From positions 105,185,501-105,249,500 of the forward strand of contig NC_133027.1 of NCBI RefSeq assembly GCF_048771995.1: DNA of 64,000 nt, given 5' to 3'. Made by a program: the position numbers and the translations under genes. Position 1 is the first letter of the stretch; each line of letters opens with the position of its first letter. This DNA is from Taeniopygia guttata. Its lineage: Eukaryota > Chordata > Aves > Passeriformes > Estrildidae. Below, in pieces: positions 48,401 to 61,541 of this stretch. The notes under the pieces are model-generated. The model ran no database searches. It was not told the origin of the DNA and saw only the letters and a list, made by a program, of their open reading frames with translations.

Positions 48401-51400
48401 AGTGCTCTGTTTTATATAATGACAGAGGAACTGATACTATTGCAGTAGTGAAGAAAGCACCCCAGACACTCCATTATGGAACCCCAACACTGTATGAATT
48501 ATTTTCCCTGAGGTTGCACAACTTCACCTGGCATGTAAAGTTAAAAGATGGATAGGTCAATATTGGGTCTTTAATAATTTTGGATAGAAGGACCTCAGCT
48601 CCATCTAGACCCTGCTTGAAGCCCATTAACATTATCCAGCTTAAAAAGTTTGGTGAGTGTCCTGACTTTTCAGAATGCGTCAGTACATCCCCAGGCACAC
48701 ACAAAGAGCTGTGTTTGCAAAGATGGGATAGATACAAGCAGAAAATGGTACACAGAAGCATGTAGGGAGACCTCTCTAAGCATCAGCCACGATGACAAAG
48801 TGTGCTGGCCCATGGGTTCCCAGGCTGTATTCACAGCCCTGGAATGCCTGCTGGAAACACTCCCCTGTAATTTAGCTCATTTGGTGTGCATTAAGGATGC
48901 TCATTTCTAGACCCCTAAGTGAAATGTGATACTGAACTCATTCTTCCTCTTACACCAGCAGGCCTCAGCAGATGGCCAAGAGGCTGATGGGAAGGAGAGA
49001 ACACCAGTTTTAATCCAGTTGTTCATAATGGAAGATGATGAGAAAAGTGAAAAGATCTTATTCTGCAGGCCAAGGCATTTTCTTATATTTAACTGCCTAA
49101 CCTCAGTCAGACCCCTGAATTCCATTACTCTATGTGAATGTTATGGTATGGTGAAGTCTTATTTGGTAATTACCTGGTCAGAGCCACAGACTAGAAACAA
49201 GATATGCAGCCAGTGAAAGGCCAGTGCAGTCATACCAGTTTATATTAGCTCTGAACCCAATTGTCAATTTCAAATTAAAAAAGTGAGAAGTTGCATTTTT
49301 CCATGGCATTTTGGTCACATTATAGAGGAGAAAAAAAAAAAAGAAAATAAAAAATAAAGTTGTAGCTATTTATATAACCAGGACAGAAGCAGAACCAATG
49401 TGAAATCTTTAGCAATGGAATTCTACATCCAAATTATTAGGTATTTCAATGTTGGTGCCATTTGGATTACTGCTTAACTTTAGGGCAGCGAGGTAAGCTC
49501 ATTTTCTTGCCTCTGTCTTTTCAGCCACCATTAGGGCTGCAACCTTCCCATCCTCCAGGGAGAGGGAGAGAAGTTACACAATAGGTGTTTTTCTATGGGC
49601 GGATGTTTAAATGTGGAGGGAAACAATTGAATTTTAATGACAATTTTGAGACTCTTGAAGTTAATTTCTGGGCAGTGCAGAAATTAGTGGGGCTTGCTGC
49701 TGCCAAGAGCTGCATGGTCTCCTCTCCTTCTGATGTTAGCAGGATTACAGGTCTCAGCTTTTGGCAGAAATAACTCCCAAAATAGGAGGGTCCTTCTCTC
49801 TTGCCTTCTCTCAAAAGGGAGAGCAAGAGACCTGCTGCTGTCAAACCCAACCAAGAGCCACAGCAGAGCAATAGCTACCAAAAACAGGGTAACTGCACCA
49901 GATTTACCTACCAGAGATGTGTTCTCATTAGGTGTATACAGCACAGTAGCATTATCCAGGGTGGAATGGTAAATTTGTTAGGTGCTGCACAAAACATTTA
50001 ACCGGAAAAAGTTCCTCCATCCAAAAGCACTACAAAAATGATTGAGGAAGGAGAGTGGCAAACAATGGGATATCCTGGAAAAAAAAGTACACCAGTGATT
50101 ACAGCAAAGGCAGCCAGCTATGAAGGCTTTTCCTACACACAGGGTAACAATAATTCTGCCAAGGAGGCAGGTTATTTCCTTTTTAGCTATGCTATTTCCA
50201 CTGAATTACTGAATCATGGTTTGTTAATGGCTTACAAACATGAAGCTTAAAAAGCTTTAGGAATTTTGTCATACCTAAGACGATATGTACCAATTTATCA
50301 ATTTCTATAAAAATACATAATCCAATAGGTTTTGGGGTTGTGGTTGTCAGGGTGTTTTTTTTTTAATGCCTTTAATAAAGAAGGGGTAATTTTGGTCTTG
50401 TTTTGTCTTAGAAGATTCAGAAAGGAATATAACGGGTAGTCCCAGAATCTTTATGTATCTAATTGTAGATGGCAAAATAGAAAATAAAAGATGCCTCAAA
50501 ATAGTGCCAGTCATTTAATCTGCTCTGTAGTTGGATGATAGAGTGTCAAGCATTTTCACCAAAAGCACGAGACTCACTACAGAGGACTGTCTTTTCAATT
50601 TTGGGCTATGCAATATAGCCCCAAACAGGTCATGGAAGGGATCAGCCTTCCCAATGTTACCCCTCTGGTCAGATGGCAGCTCCAGCCAAAAAAACAAAAA
50701 AGAAGAAAAGAGGACAGCCATAGCCACCTGGCACTGCCTTTTTGCACAGCAAAAAACAGGCAGGGGAGGAGGGACCTGGTACCCAGCCAGGTGTGGCAGG
50801 ACTTACAAGCCAGGCTGCCAAGCTGGAACTCATCCTCTGAATGGGATTCTGCAGGGGAGGGCACGGAGAAGGTAACATTGGGGAACTGCTTCCCTTGCAA
50901 AAATCTGTGTCCCCATTTACCCTCTCCCATGAGATGGCCAAACATGCTTCTTATTGGGCAGAAAATGTTCAGCCTAGTATTGAGTATGTTACTGTGTCCA
51001 CCAGCACGCTTCACGATGTACATAAAACATCATTCAGTTACAGGAGAACTAAAAGAAGCATTAGGGAGACTGACATTACTGACTGATAGCAAACCACTTT
51101 TTCCTAACACTTTTTTTTATATACTGTACCCAGAGTTTAGCTGTGTCCATTATTTCCTTTAACTCACTCATTTCTGCAAAGGTGATTTTACTTAGATCAA
51201 ATTTTTGCACTGTACTACTGGATACTATGGTACAGTTCACTGCTCTGGAACAATTTCACTCATTTAGAAACCCCACCATAATGTTTTGCCATTGGATTTC
51301 TGCTGAGAAGTAGAGGCACTAGCTCACAAAACCCCCTTCCAAGTCCTTACTGAGCCTTCCCAAGAATCTGTGTTACACTTACCAGCCTTGCACACACAGC

Positions 51401-52279
51401 TAAGTCCATGTGCCCCTGCTCTGAACCCCTGGGACATGGGTGCTCGGTTAAGACTACAGAGAAAGGAAAAGCATGGCTATGCTCAATCATTTTAATGGCT
51501 GTTAGTGTAAAAACATATTCCTAACATTCCTAACCTTACTTACTACAGCCAGATATATGTTAGGAGACCTGGTTTTGCACGAACCAATTTCTTTTTTCTT
51601 TTTAACTCTTTTGTATGAATGATGATTTTTGAGAGATTGGTGTAGTAATGTTCAGTTGTTATGAGACTGCTGCTTCACATTTCTACCTGTGCAGATGGGG
51701 CATCACATTTCTGTCTAAGTTACCAAGACCATTCAGAGTTAACATCCAGAAACAGTTTCCTCTATTCCAGCATTAGTTGCCACTTCTCAGGACAATTATT
51801 TAGGTACAAGTCCAATAGAAATGGCCCTTCACTAATTTCCACTGCAGCTCAGGTTTTCTGCCTCAGCTTTTATGCTGCTGTGAGCATGTACAAAATGGGA
51901 TGCTAGTTTTTGTCCCCCAGCCCTCAGTCCAAGAAGTGCTATGCAAGAATAATTCTTTCTGATTTCACATAATTCTGATCTTGCACTTAGAAATACAGGA
52001 ATTAATAGCCAAGAAGTTCTTTGGGTACTGGAAAGATTAACAAGTCTTTCAATCTTCTTACAGGTGACCACAAGGTACAAGCTTTATAGACATTTGATGA
52101 ATGGAGGGTTGCCACTAAATGAAAGCCACTATCACAAAGCTCTAGAGGAAATCGTTGCAACAAGGTTTTAGGAGTTTGTGAAGGCACCGTGAAATGAGCA
52201 CACTTTATGAGGCTACAGTGTGTGTGTAGAAGGTATATACAACCTGCTCTGTATTCCTAAAATGATCACCAACATATCA
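45401..52279. other. A+T-rich non-coding DNA, no gene seen
   Basis: No recognisable coding exon. Many short overlapping frames, for example at 50.5-51.2 kb, have no domain. Two A-rich tracts (49330-49350, 50350 region) are simple repeats. The stretch separates the two CpG-rich blocks and is probably intron or intergenic spacer. Confidence 0.5.
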
Positions 52280-52350
52280 TTGGGAACTTGGGCTTCTGAG
52301 AGTCATTTCTCTCTCTGTGCCTCAGTTCCCTTATATGAAAGTCAGGATTA
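52280..52350 (-). repeat. MIR-like ancient repeat, minus strand
   Basis: The + strand block tctctctgtgcctcagttcc, then cttatatgaaagtcaggat, is the reverse complement of the MIR core (the 'gaaactgaggcacagaga' region). Flanks are too diverged to set the ends. It is one of at least three MIR/L3-type fossils here. Confidence 0.55.
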
Positions 52351-55300
52351 TGTCTTTGGTGCCCTTTGAATGAACAGAACAAGTTCAGCTTCTAAATGTC
52401 AAGTGTTAGAATCCATCACAGGTTTACCACATCTTTTCTATCTAACCATTTAAAACTATTAATATCAAAATAAGCCACTCAAAAATTAGTAACGATTACA
52501 GAAGTCCCAGACTGTGGAACATGAATCTCAGGAATTTCAGTGGATGTGATGCCAGCCTCAGAGAGAAGATTAGCTTCAATGTGATTGGAAAGATCCCAGA
52601 ACTCCAGTGACAAATAATTTCTTCTGCATTCTGTTAGTTCAGGAAAGATCTATGCCAGTCCCAACACAGTCCCTCAGCTATTGTTTCCCCCGACTTTGAG
52701 TATTTCCCTATGAATGCTGTTTTCTACCTAACAAACTATCAAAAAAAAACTTCAGACCCTGGCATTCTATGGTCAAATTTATTGTGTTTTCCCTCTTAAA
52801 CAATTTTTGTTTTGAAATATTGATGAAAAAACATTTGCCAGGTAATCAGTAAAGGCACTGAGGTATAATCCAGTCATTATAGTCACTCTCACTTACATGG
52901 GTTTACTACAAGTAATCATTTTTCACATAAATGCAGTTATGCTTAAGGAAGGTTAGATGCTACATTTTCAGTATTTTCTTTCTTCTACCAAGACAGATAA
53001 TGCTGGATGCATAAAGTTCCTCTTTTATGTGTCACTTCCTTTAAAGCAAATTTGTCCCCTTGAGTAAATTTTTCCTTGGCTGTAATGTGATACACACACA
53101 GACACACACACACATCTTTATCTGTCATAGATATCTACATTTATCTATCACACTTACTCCACTGCAAGATGTGATTACAGATTTGAAAAGGAAAAACAAA
53201 AGGACAAATTTCTCTATTCAGTGTTTAAGAGAAGTTGGTATCACTGAATTTAGAAATGTTCCTTTTTTTTTTTTTCTTCACCTGAATACACCACCCACCC
53301 CAGTAGCACCTGATATCAATAGCAGTTCATGTATGTGTGCAGCTGCAAAATCTTTCCAGGTGCCACTGGAAACCATCACTGGATTACAGTATTTTTTCTG
53401 ACATATGTAAAAGATTCAGTCAGCCTAAAAGTATTCAACAATTTCTACAAAGACGTGTTATGAAGAAGTCCAAGAGTCTTTTGAAAAAGGAGGAGTCACT
53501 ACCCTGTATTATCCTACTAAAATGCATACTACTTCCAACATTTTTCTAGTAGGCAAGATGAATATGGAGGGAGGAGGGAAGAAAATTATTCCGAGAAAAT
53601 TCAAGTTAGAAAGAGAAAAAAAAAATCTTATTTATAGTTCAGAGATCTGTGCTATTTTAATTCCTCACTTAAAGAACTATTTAAAATTATATATTGTAAG
53701 CCTATTGCAGATATCTTGCTCTTCTTGTGTGAATACAAAAATATGAAAGAATAAAGTAAAAAATATATTAAATAGTGATTTAATTTATTCAGAAAGCATT
53801 GAGTGACAAGCATCTGCATGGAATTACATAGCTCAGTTCTACTTGAAAATTCTCCTAACTGGAAGAAAATGTGCAAGTTCCTCATCCATTTTAACAGCCG
53901 TCATAAATGGATGTTAAACTTAGCAGCAACAGTTCATTGGCAGCTTCCCAAGACTGGCATCAATGTAAGAATTTTGTTTGATATGAATGAAAAAAAAATC
54001 ATTGTTAATGCTGTATTTGAATGAAGGTTTGAAATAGTTAAATGCAAAACACCAAAGATGCCACTCACGGGCATGATAACTGTTTTGGGAGAGAGGGAGG
54101 AGGGCAAACTTCCCACTGCATGATGAAAAATATGAAAATATTAAGTAGAAATATTTGAAGAAATTAAGGCCTGGAACTACAGCTTTTAACAAAGACGATG
54201 ATGCCAGTTCTGTGTATTCCTGCACAAGAAAACCAAACTGATGGCTGGGATTTCTCAGCATTTCCACAACCCAAACAGTAAGAGGAAGCTGTTCAAAGTC
54301 AAAAGAGTTTCAGTGTTAACTGCAATGAAAACAGACCAGAGCCTTTATCTTAATCAGTTACTTAGAATGAACTGACACTATCATCTTTTCTGCCTCTGTG
54401 TTTAGAGCCAGAGCCACTTACACGTTACTGATGTATTTTCCAAATCCCACACATGGGCAATAACATGCAATTCTTGCAAGTACTTTGAGGGAAGGGATTG
54501 TCTGTATTTTGCTAGTGCTGTACTTCAGGGTCATGAGTCACTAAGAAAATATGGAGAAATATTTGGTTTTGTGCTTTGAATAAGAAGTCTTTTGTGACAG
54601 AATATAAAAGTGGGGAAGTAGTTTCTAAGTTTATTATTACTAGTCTGTTAAAAATGAGAAACTTTGAAACAGTTGGAATACTTAGATGGAAACACGCCAT
54701 TATCTACAGCATTTTCCGCAAATGTTCAGTCAACATCCTAATTGTACTGATGTACATACATCCTGTATGACGAAATGAGATCCAGCTTTCTCCATACCTG
54801 ACATAGCAGTAAGAAAAAAGAGAAAATCTAAATGCTATCTATTCAGCAACTGAATCTTAGCCAAAATGAACTACTATTTACTATGGTCAGTGGTCATTTT
54901 ACACATATAGTAAGCATATAAGGCATTTGTAACATTTGAAAGCCCGAGATTTGCATTATCCTATAGGCTAATCTTATTTTATTAGGTATATACTGACAGA
55001 ATTAAAGATTGGCATTTACAAGAAAAAAAAATAGTTCTGTTAAGGCTGGGATAAGCAAATAATAGAAAATAAATACAATATTAAAGTTGCCAATGCTCTA
55101 TTCTCAACAAAATTCTTACAGTTATGTGCTCTTCTTTCCTTTCTAGCAACATGTAATTCTCTGCAGGGATGTCAAGGGGACCATTCTCTCGATTTTCTTA
55201 GCAAGCCAACATCTGCTAAATGCAGCACGACATGCTGTTTACCTTTGTTGTAAACTTGAGGCTTTTCCATTTAAGAACTGTATAAATGAATCAGTATTCA

Positions 55301-57690
55301 TTCACACCTATGCCCAGAAGTATCCATTGCAAAGCAGAGAGTGCTCATTTTTAATCTCCTCCTTATTCTGATTTTATGCCATATTTCTCTGCACTGATGC
55401 TGTTTGGAATTACCCTAGATATATTAACAAATGCAAGGAAAGTAAAGCCATAAACAGTGGCAATTTTGCCCTCATTTTCTGTAAGTATTTCTTGACAGAC
55501 AAAGGTGATAAAAAAGCAGAGGTAAAAGGTCCTGCCTTACATCTCCTTTAAACTCAGTAGTTTAACAAATTGCTACAAAAGAGAAGTTTTGTCCTCTGCT
55601 CCAAAAACCAAGATGACAAAATCTCAAGCTATATATTTAGATTTGCCTTCTAAAATCCTGTGCAATATTTAGTAACTTGTATTCGATGGCAGAATTTCCA
55701 AGGGAAATAGTAGGGGGTTGTCTGGTTTGTTTTGATTTTTTTAAATGTATATACATTTCTCATCTGCTGAAAGGAAATCTACCTGCATCAGCAAAAAGCA
55801 CAGGTGAAAAGACTAATTAACATGAAAAAATGCAACCACCCTTTATTTAGCGAATGCTTTGAATCAGAAAGTAATTTTTCCCATGCTGCAGAAGCCCTCT
55901 GTTTGAACGAGCACCCACTAACATCACTTGTCCCTCTAATTGTCATCATTACTGAGACCGAAGCAGCCTTTGTTGATCACACAGAGCATTCTCTAAATTC
56001 CATTTTTCCAATTGGGTTTTTATTTTCTTTCTCATCCGTCTGCTTTTATTTAGTTTTGAGCACAATTCCAGTGGTACTTGGGTTAACTTGTGGCAGTAAG
56101 ACGTTTGCAGGAGCTGTTGCTCTCAGTAATGTTGGCTATTACTGATTACAGCATAGCTCAAGGCAGATTCCTTGTTCTAAATGGCACTGAACATTTTTAC
56201 CTGAATATTGCAACACCACATTATGAGCACTGGGATATAAACAGAACAGTAAGCAATGCTGCTGGCCTCTGGATTTAAGCAATAAGCCAGAAGACTTGTG
56301 TGTGGAGACACAGATAGAAAATCGAGCTACCACCAAAGTATCTGATGAAATATCTCTATCTTTCTCTAATTTGCTAGTGGCCAGTTATTACATTCAACTC
56401 TGAATCACAGTCCTAAATAATAAAGGTCAAAGTTTTCATGGACATTTTCTGTGTTTGAGTTGCCGCCTTAAAATAGCTAAAGCTGTGTTTTACAGTTGCA
56501 AATTCCCAAATTTTGCAAATTGTATGCCCTCAACATCACAAAAAACAAAGCCTCCCATCACCTCAAATCAAACCTCATTTCATTGGAAAAATAGGTTTAA
56601 CCTCTGCCAAAAGGAGGGGCTGATCCCTATAAGTATATTTGCATTTAAAAAATCCCAGTCTGGAACATTTGCTTAGACAACCCAAATCTTATCTCACTTC
56701 ATTTCTCAACTTTGTTGAACACTAGTAAAAAAGTTTTACAAATTCTGGAAATATAGCACATCATAATAAACATTTGTGGCACTTTTATGCTGCAAATATA
56801 ATATTTTCTTAAATAATTTTATAGGATCTCTACCTATGTAAAACCAGGAAATATTTGTGGATTCTCATGATGACAAGAATTAGATTCATGCAGCTTTTCA
56901 GCAAATGCTGAAGTGCTACAATCATCCATGATATCCTCAGATATAAAGGTGGGAGCACGGCAGCACAGTTAGGGAAGCCTGCTGGAGTTGAGGATGCTGA
57001 CCTGGCTCTGTCTGTAACCTGCTGTGACCTACTCCAGTGCACCATATCAAAACTTCCTTTCTCACATCAGCTTTCCTAATAACTAACTCACCCAAATAAA
57101 GTGTTTTCCTACTTTCATGTATCGGGAGGAGAGGTAAGAACCCTGTCATAACAGATATTTGTGAAGTTATTTGGAATTTCTTCCAAGTGCCAAGCAAAAT
57201 AAGCTTGTAGTTTTCTAATATTTAATAATGATTAGTAAAGAGGGGATAAGACTGCTCCACATTGTACCAAATAAAGGAGTTTTCCTTTTCCAAGGAAGTT
57301 TTAGTATTATTGTCACTACTAATCATGCTGCGATCTCCCATTAACCACACTAAACCTGTCTTTTAAGCTATGATGCTGCTCTATGAAGACAGTCCATCTG
57401 CTTTGAAATTAAGCCCCAACTTTTTTAACTCCTGACAGCACTTTACCAAAGCCCTAGCAAACAAACACGAAAAACAGCAAAAGAAAGTGATGGAGACAAA
57501 GCCATCCTAATATTGTGCATCTCAAACCAATATGTGTGCCCTAAAATCTAACATTCAGAAAACCTTCATCTCTGTTACCTACTGCCTCATCTCATTACCA
57601 CATGTTCACCAATTACTATTATTTTCCTCCCTTTCACACCAGAGAGGACATCAGTTCCCCAATATGCGTTTAAATGGCGAAGGGGGTGTC
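52351..57690. other. A+T-rich non-coding DNA, possible conserved element
   Basis: No exon recognised. A CA microsatellite lies at 53092-53114. The stretch 55.80-56.30 kb has mixed composition and homeodomain-like cores (ctaattgtcatcattac at 55935, cctttgttgatc at 55969). The overlapping frame begins with GTG and has no domain. It could be an enhancer. Confidence 0.4.
53092..53114 (+). repeat. (CA)n microsatellite, interrupted
   Basis: About eleven CA dinucleotides with one GA interruption. Confidence 0.9.
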
Positions 57691-58287
57691 CGGTCCCTTG
57701 GTGCTGTGACCGCAGGAGCCTCTTCTGCCTCGGCATCACTGCGAGCACGGCCCGGCTCCAGCACCCCGCACCGACCCCTTGCGCAAGCAGACAACGCGGC
57801 GGGATTTGGGGAATAGCTCTTAGCCCTGGGAAGGGACCCCATCCTCTTTCCTTGCTCAGACACCCACTAAATGTAATTCCTCAGCTTTCGGCAACTTCGC
57901 TCCGCACCAGCAACTCCCCTGGAAACTTCGAGAAGAAGAACAAAGGGGCAAAGAACAAAGAGCTGGGGAGGGGTAGGAAGGGGAGGGGAGGGGGAGCTCT
58001 CCGCTTTCGGGTCAGGCCGGAGACTCTCCCCTCCGGCCGCCCAGGGTCAGCCCTGCCCGCCCGCCACGAAACCCCGGCGGCTGCTGAGCGGGGACGCCCC
58101 GGGCTGGCTGTGGGCTCCGAGCCCCCACACGGACCCTACCGGGGCTTGCTCGGGGTCTGGCTGGTGCCCGACCGCGCAGCGCCCGCTCCTGCCGTGCTCC
58201 CAGCGCTGAGATAAGCGAGGGGACGCTGCCCCGCTACCCCCGCGCCTTCCTGGCCGCACAGCCCCGTCCCAGCAAGGGCCGCGCCGA

Positions 58288-58323
58288 GCATCCCCCGCAG
58301 CATCCCCCGCAGCATCCCCCGCA
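58288..58323 (+). repeat. 12-bp minisatellite, 3 exact copies
   Basis: Three identical adjacent copies of gcatcccccgca inside the CpG island. The unit length is a multiple of three, so an open frame would gain or lose four residues per unit. Confidence 0.95.
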
Positions 58324-58662
58324 GGGCCGGAGGAGACCCGTTCCCCAGGAGAGCAACACGTGTCCACCTCACAGCCGCGGTCCCAGAGCCGGGACCGCTC
58401 CGTGGGAGGGCTTGAGGGGCTTTTGGGGGCAGCTTGAAGACAGCGAGCAAGAAGAAGCCGAGGCGAAGCAGCCGTCCCGTTTCGCTGCGGCAGTCCCGCT
58501 CCCTTCGCAGCAACGTAAAACTTTCACCAAAGTATCGCTGTGCACCCCTTTTTTAATGGTCCGCTTCTCTCACACCCCTTCTTACCGAAAGCGACCCCTC
58601 TTGTCCTGCTTCCTCTGTTCCCAGTTAAACAACCTTGAAGAGCTGCAGGTGCCCTCGGTTAC

Positions 58663-58900
58663 CTGTTGCTGAGAGGCCCCTGCCCTCTTATCGAGGGATG
58701 GGGGTAATTAAATCTGTTGTCGTGGTGTGGTCATACAGTGCTGGCTGTGGGAGGTGTAAAACCCGTGCGGCTGCGGGCAGGGAGCAAGGCAAGAGGGGGA
58801 AGGTTTGGGCAGGACAGCCGTGCCCGGGGTCGCTGCCCGAGCTCAGAGCGAAGCCCCCGGGCCAGGGAGAGCCAAACCCCGGGCAGGGCAGCAATCCTGT
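58663..58900 (-). other. Putative alternative 5' exon, minus strand
   Basis: On the minus strand GCAACAG is followed by GTAACC (exon end 58663), a strong donor. The presumed exon body is CpG-rich up to about 58900. No long frame with a proper ATG crosses it, so a non-coding leader exon is likely. The start is a guess. Confidence 0.3.
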
Positions 58901-59055
58901 CATTAGGGACCACACGCACTAAGTGCCATCCTGCAACTACCTCTTAGAGAACGGCAGGGAATTATCATTATTCTTCTCGGGCAGGCATTTCCAATTTGGA
59001 GTTAATTGACGCGATTCTTCATTTGAGTAACGACCAAAGGAAAGCCGAGCTTTAC

Positions 59056-59508
59056 CTGAGAAACTTTAAGAGGTTTTTCTTTCTCCCCTCCCCCTTTCTT
59101 TCTTTTTGATTTAAGACAGAAATGAGCTAATAGAACCTCTCTTTCTTGAAGGTGAAATTCATCTGGTCCTTCATCGGGAGCGGGAACAAGCCGCGCGCCC
59201 GGTACCGAGGCGGGACGCGGTCCAGGAGCGGGTCCGAGTTCAAACCGGGCTGAACTCCCCCTGAACCAGTCCTGCCACTCCCAAATCCTGAGGGGGAAGA
59301 GCCCCCCTCGTCCCTCAAACCTCTGCCGTGAGCATCCCGCATGAGCGAAATGAGAGAATGGTGGGGAATGGCACAAACAGCTTAAAAACCTGAGGCTGGC
59401 GGCTGAGGAGCGTGAGGCAGAGCTGGAACAGGCGTTTGCGTGAAACGCTGCCCTGGGAACGGGAGGAAAACTTGAGCGCAGCCTATGCCCTGAGTTAACT
59501 AAAGCCAA
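59056..59508 (-). other. Putative alternative 5' exon, minus strand
   Basis: TTTCTCAG followed by GTAAAG on the minus strand (exon end 59056) is a near-ideal donor, with the same 8-base junction CAG/GTAAAG core as at 41956. A frame of about 150 codons runs into the donor without a stop from 59508, but it opens with TTG and has no ATG before the donor. I therefore treat the region as untranslated leader. A GC-rich patch at 59.15-59.34 kb lies within it. Confidence 0.3.
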
Positions 59509-59521
59509 TTACTTGTCTCCG

Positions 59522-59530
59522 TATAAAAGG
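59522..59530 (+). promoter_or_regulatory. TATA box candidate, plus strand
   Basis: TATAAAAGG is a perfect TATA consensus. A start about 30 bp on (near 59552) would feed a leader ending at the donor at 59832. It sits within 500 bp of minus-strand donors, so the promoter region would be bidirectional. Confidence 0.35.
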
Positions 59531-59551
59531 TTTTGCGTATGGTTACAGCTG

Positions 59552-59832
59552 AGGAAATACGAGAAGCTGATGAGTCTGTTTTGCTTATGATTTAATCAAA
59601 TAAATTAAAGGAGAAGAGTAAGGATACGCCCAATCTGCGACTTAAAAAAAAAAAAAAAAAAAAAAGGGCATGACTTTTTTGGGACGCTCCCTGTGCAAAG
59701 CCTTTCCTCTTGTACAGAGCAAAGCGAGGCTTTCGGAATCCACTGATCTCATTACTGCTGGGTGTTTGGGGTTTCTCTTTTCTTCCCAATGGAGTAACCT
59801 TTCATAAACGATTGCAATTTCGGGGGGAAAAA
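59552..59832 (+). ncRNA. Putative plus-strand first exon
   Basis: Bounded on the left by an inferred start 30 bp past TATAAAAGG and on the right by AAAAA followed by GTGAGTAG (exon end 59832). It includes A22 at 59644-59665, which is unusual for an exon and lowers confidence. It has no clear coding frame, so a non-coding antisense transcript is the likeliest product. Confidence 0.2.
59644..59665 (+). repeat. Poly-A tract (22 A)
   Basis: An uninterrupted A22, preceded by a T and followed by GGGC. No retrotransposon body is recognisable. Confidence 0.9.
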
Positions 59833-60510
59833 GTGAGTAGGTGCCAAACCAAGCTGGGGGTGGGGCAGAATTTTGCGTTTCAAGCAATTTAGCAGACAGC
59901 AATTCTGCTTACAGCAGAGAGGTAGGTGGATACTTGAAAACATCTTCCACTGGAGTGTCCTACTTTGGCAATTCTAATTAAAACAAGGTTTAAAAGATGC
60001 AAAGAAAGAGCAAGCCTCTTGCTTTATTTCCAGTGGGCGTGGGGGATACCGTCAGGCACAAAGCGTTCTCCCAGCTTGTTCTAACGTGCACCTTTGTTTA
60101 AAAGGAAAAAAAAAATAATCAAGCTCGTCTTCTGATTTCAACTAATGTATTTTTAACTGGATTTCTTTCCTTTGCTTTGTGTGATCTGATACCTACAGTG
60201 TAGCCCTGGCCCACTTTCAGCCCTGCGGGTGCCCTGCATTGTGTGCGTGTCTGAAAGAAAAGCGAAAAGTCTTCCATCTCACACTCTTTTGCCCTGTACC
60301 TGTGCTTGGGAATTGAATCGTGTCCAAGCTAGTGGTCAGCAAAACCTGCACCCTATCCCCCTTCTCGCTGCCTAACCCGAGAGGAGACGCGACTTTGTAG
60401 GTGCAGCCTGGCTGGCGTGGCTGTGACCGTCCAGCACCTCGGATCAATAAAGCAGCCAGTTTTCTGACGTTTCTTTTCCACGGCTGCTTATTGAAAAGGA
60501 GCCTTTACCG
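59833..60510. other. Non-coding spacer between promoter patches
   Basis: Mixed composition, no recognised gene. The plus/minus frames here are short, and the minus frame at 60217-60447 has no known domain. Confidence 0.45.
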
Positions 60511-60514
60511 CCAC

Positions 60515-60524
60515 CTATAAATAG
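60515..60524. promoter_or_regulatory. MEF2 site / TATA-like element (copy 1)
   Basis: CTATAAATAG matches the MEF2 consensus YTAWWWWTAR exactly and contains the TATA-like TATAAATAG on the plus strand. The surrounding 13 bp (cctataaatagcg, 60514-60526) recur exactly at 62254-62266. MEF2 factors drive muscle, neural and endothelial genes. Whether it serves as a TATA box or an activator site depends on where transcription starts. Confidence 0.5.
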
Positions 60525-60599
60525 CGTTGCATCCAAGTCAATTTTTTTTAAAATTTTTTTTTTTCTCTCTACATAAAGTAGCAAAGTTCTAACCAAGAT

Positions 60600-60795
60600 A
60601 CCGCAAGTTCTCCTTGCTGCTCAGCGAGGGCTCGCCCCGGAGGGGCTGCGCTGGGGGTCCTGGCTCCAAAGGCGGCTGCGCTGCCTCCTCCAAAGGGAGC
60701 GAGAGCTTCGGCGGAGCCAGCCCCAGACCCGCACCGGCCGCCTTTGAACTTTGTTCCCAGGAATAGGAGGGAGAGCAGCGAATACCGATACTCAC
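60600..60795. promoter_or_regulatory. CpG-rich patch beside a minus-strand donor
   Basis: A short GC-rich block immediately downstream (minus sense) of the donor at 60796. It is probably part of the first intron or of an overlapping promoter. Confidence 0.45.
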
Positions 60796-60910
60796 CGTGC
60801 TCTTTGGCTTTCCTGATGTAACTCCGTCTCTCCCTCTTCTTTGTATATAAATGAGCAGAGGTTACATCCCGGGCACGCGGTATAATGCCCTGGATAACCC
60901 CGACCCTGTC
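60796..60910 (-). other. Putative alternative 5' exon, minus strand
   Basis: On the minus strand GAGCACG is followed by GTGAGTAT (exon end 60796), the best donor match in the block. A TTTATATA element lies near 60845-60852, too close to the donor for an ordinary TATA-driven exon, so the start is probably further up, around 60.88-60.95 kb. No coding frame is evident. Confidence 0.35.
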
Positions 60911-61149
60911 TGTTAATTTAATGCTACGCTAACCTCAGAGTGTGTGATTGCAGCTCGAGTGTCGGGTTAGAAAAGCGACTCTCCACGCTGGAAACAAATT
61001 CGCTTTCTCTCTCTACACCCACCCCCTTTCCACGCGGAATCTCCCAGCCCTGCATTCCTGCACAAACCAGGACACCTACCTTTCCTAGAACCTACCAGCT
61101 TCCCCAGCACAGATTGCATATTTTGCCCGCTCTGAAAAAAAAACAACTG

Positions 61150-61480
61150 TGCAATTCCCCAGACCCACGTGCCGTGCCCTGCCTGCTGCGTGGGGCTTGG
61201 ATTCACGCACTGTGCCACGCCGGGTCTGCCACTGCCGGGAAAGCGCTGAGACCTCGCCTAGGGGAGGGAAGGCGCTGCCTGTCGCCCCCCGTGCCCCTCA
61301 CTGCCCCTTCGCTGGGGAAGGGGCGGCGGGGGCGAGGGGACGGGGCTCTCTCTCTCTTTCTCTCTCCCCCCAAAATGGCACATTCAGCCCGCGGGACTGG
61401 GCTGCTCTGCGGGCGCTTTCCACCTGCCTGCGCAGCGGGCTGGGAGCTGACGGACTGTCATTGCTGTACGCGGAGCGATC
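61150..61480. promoter_or_regulatory. CpG-rich patch
   Basis: GC-rich DNA with CT-rich runs (61347-61371). A long plus-strand frame crosses it (60940-61611), but its first codon is GTG and its content is low-complexity proline, serine and leucine, so it is not called as a gene. Confidence 0.5.
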
Positions 61481-61505
61481 AAACCCCCTTATCCCCGCGT
61501 GATCT

Positions 61506-61541
61506 CTTGCTCTCTCTCTCTCTCTTTATTTATTTATTTTT
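61506..61541 (+). repeat. (CT)n then (TTTA)n tract
   Basis: About ten CT dinucleotides followed by three TTTA units. A simple repeat in a promoter block. Confidence 0.9.

Larger units (their letters stand above)
57690..58925. promoter_or_regulatory. CpG island
   Basis: GC- and CpG-rich DNA, strongest at 57.98-58.40 and 58.74-58.90 kb, with a weaker centre. It opens the multi-island block that runs to the window edge. Frames in it are proline/arginine/glycine-rich and overlap each other, so I call none of them a gene. The minus-strand donor at 58663 suggests transcription to the left from the 58.7-58.9 kb part. Confidence 0.75.

Noticed and set aside
59002..59508. 168-codon minus-strand frame as a coding exon
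   Set aside because: It opens with TTG and has no ATG before the splice donor at 59056; better explained as untranslated leader.
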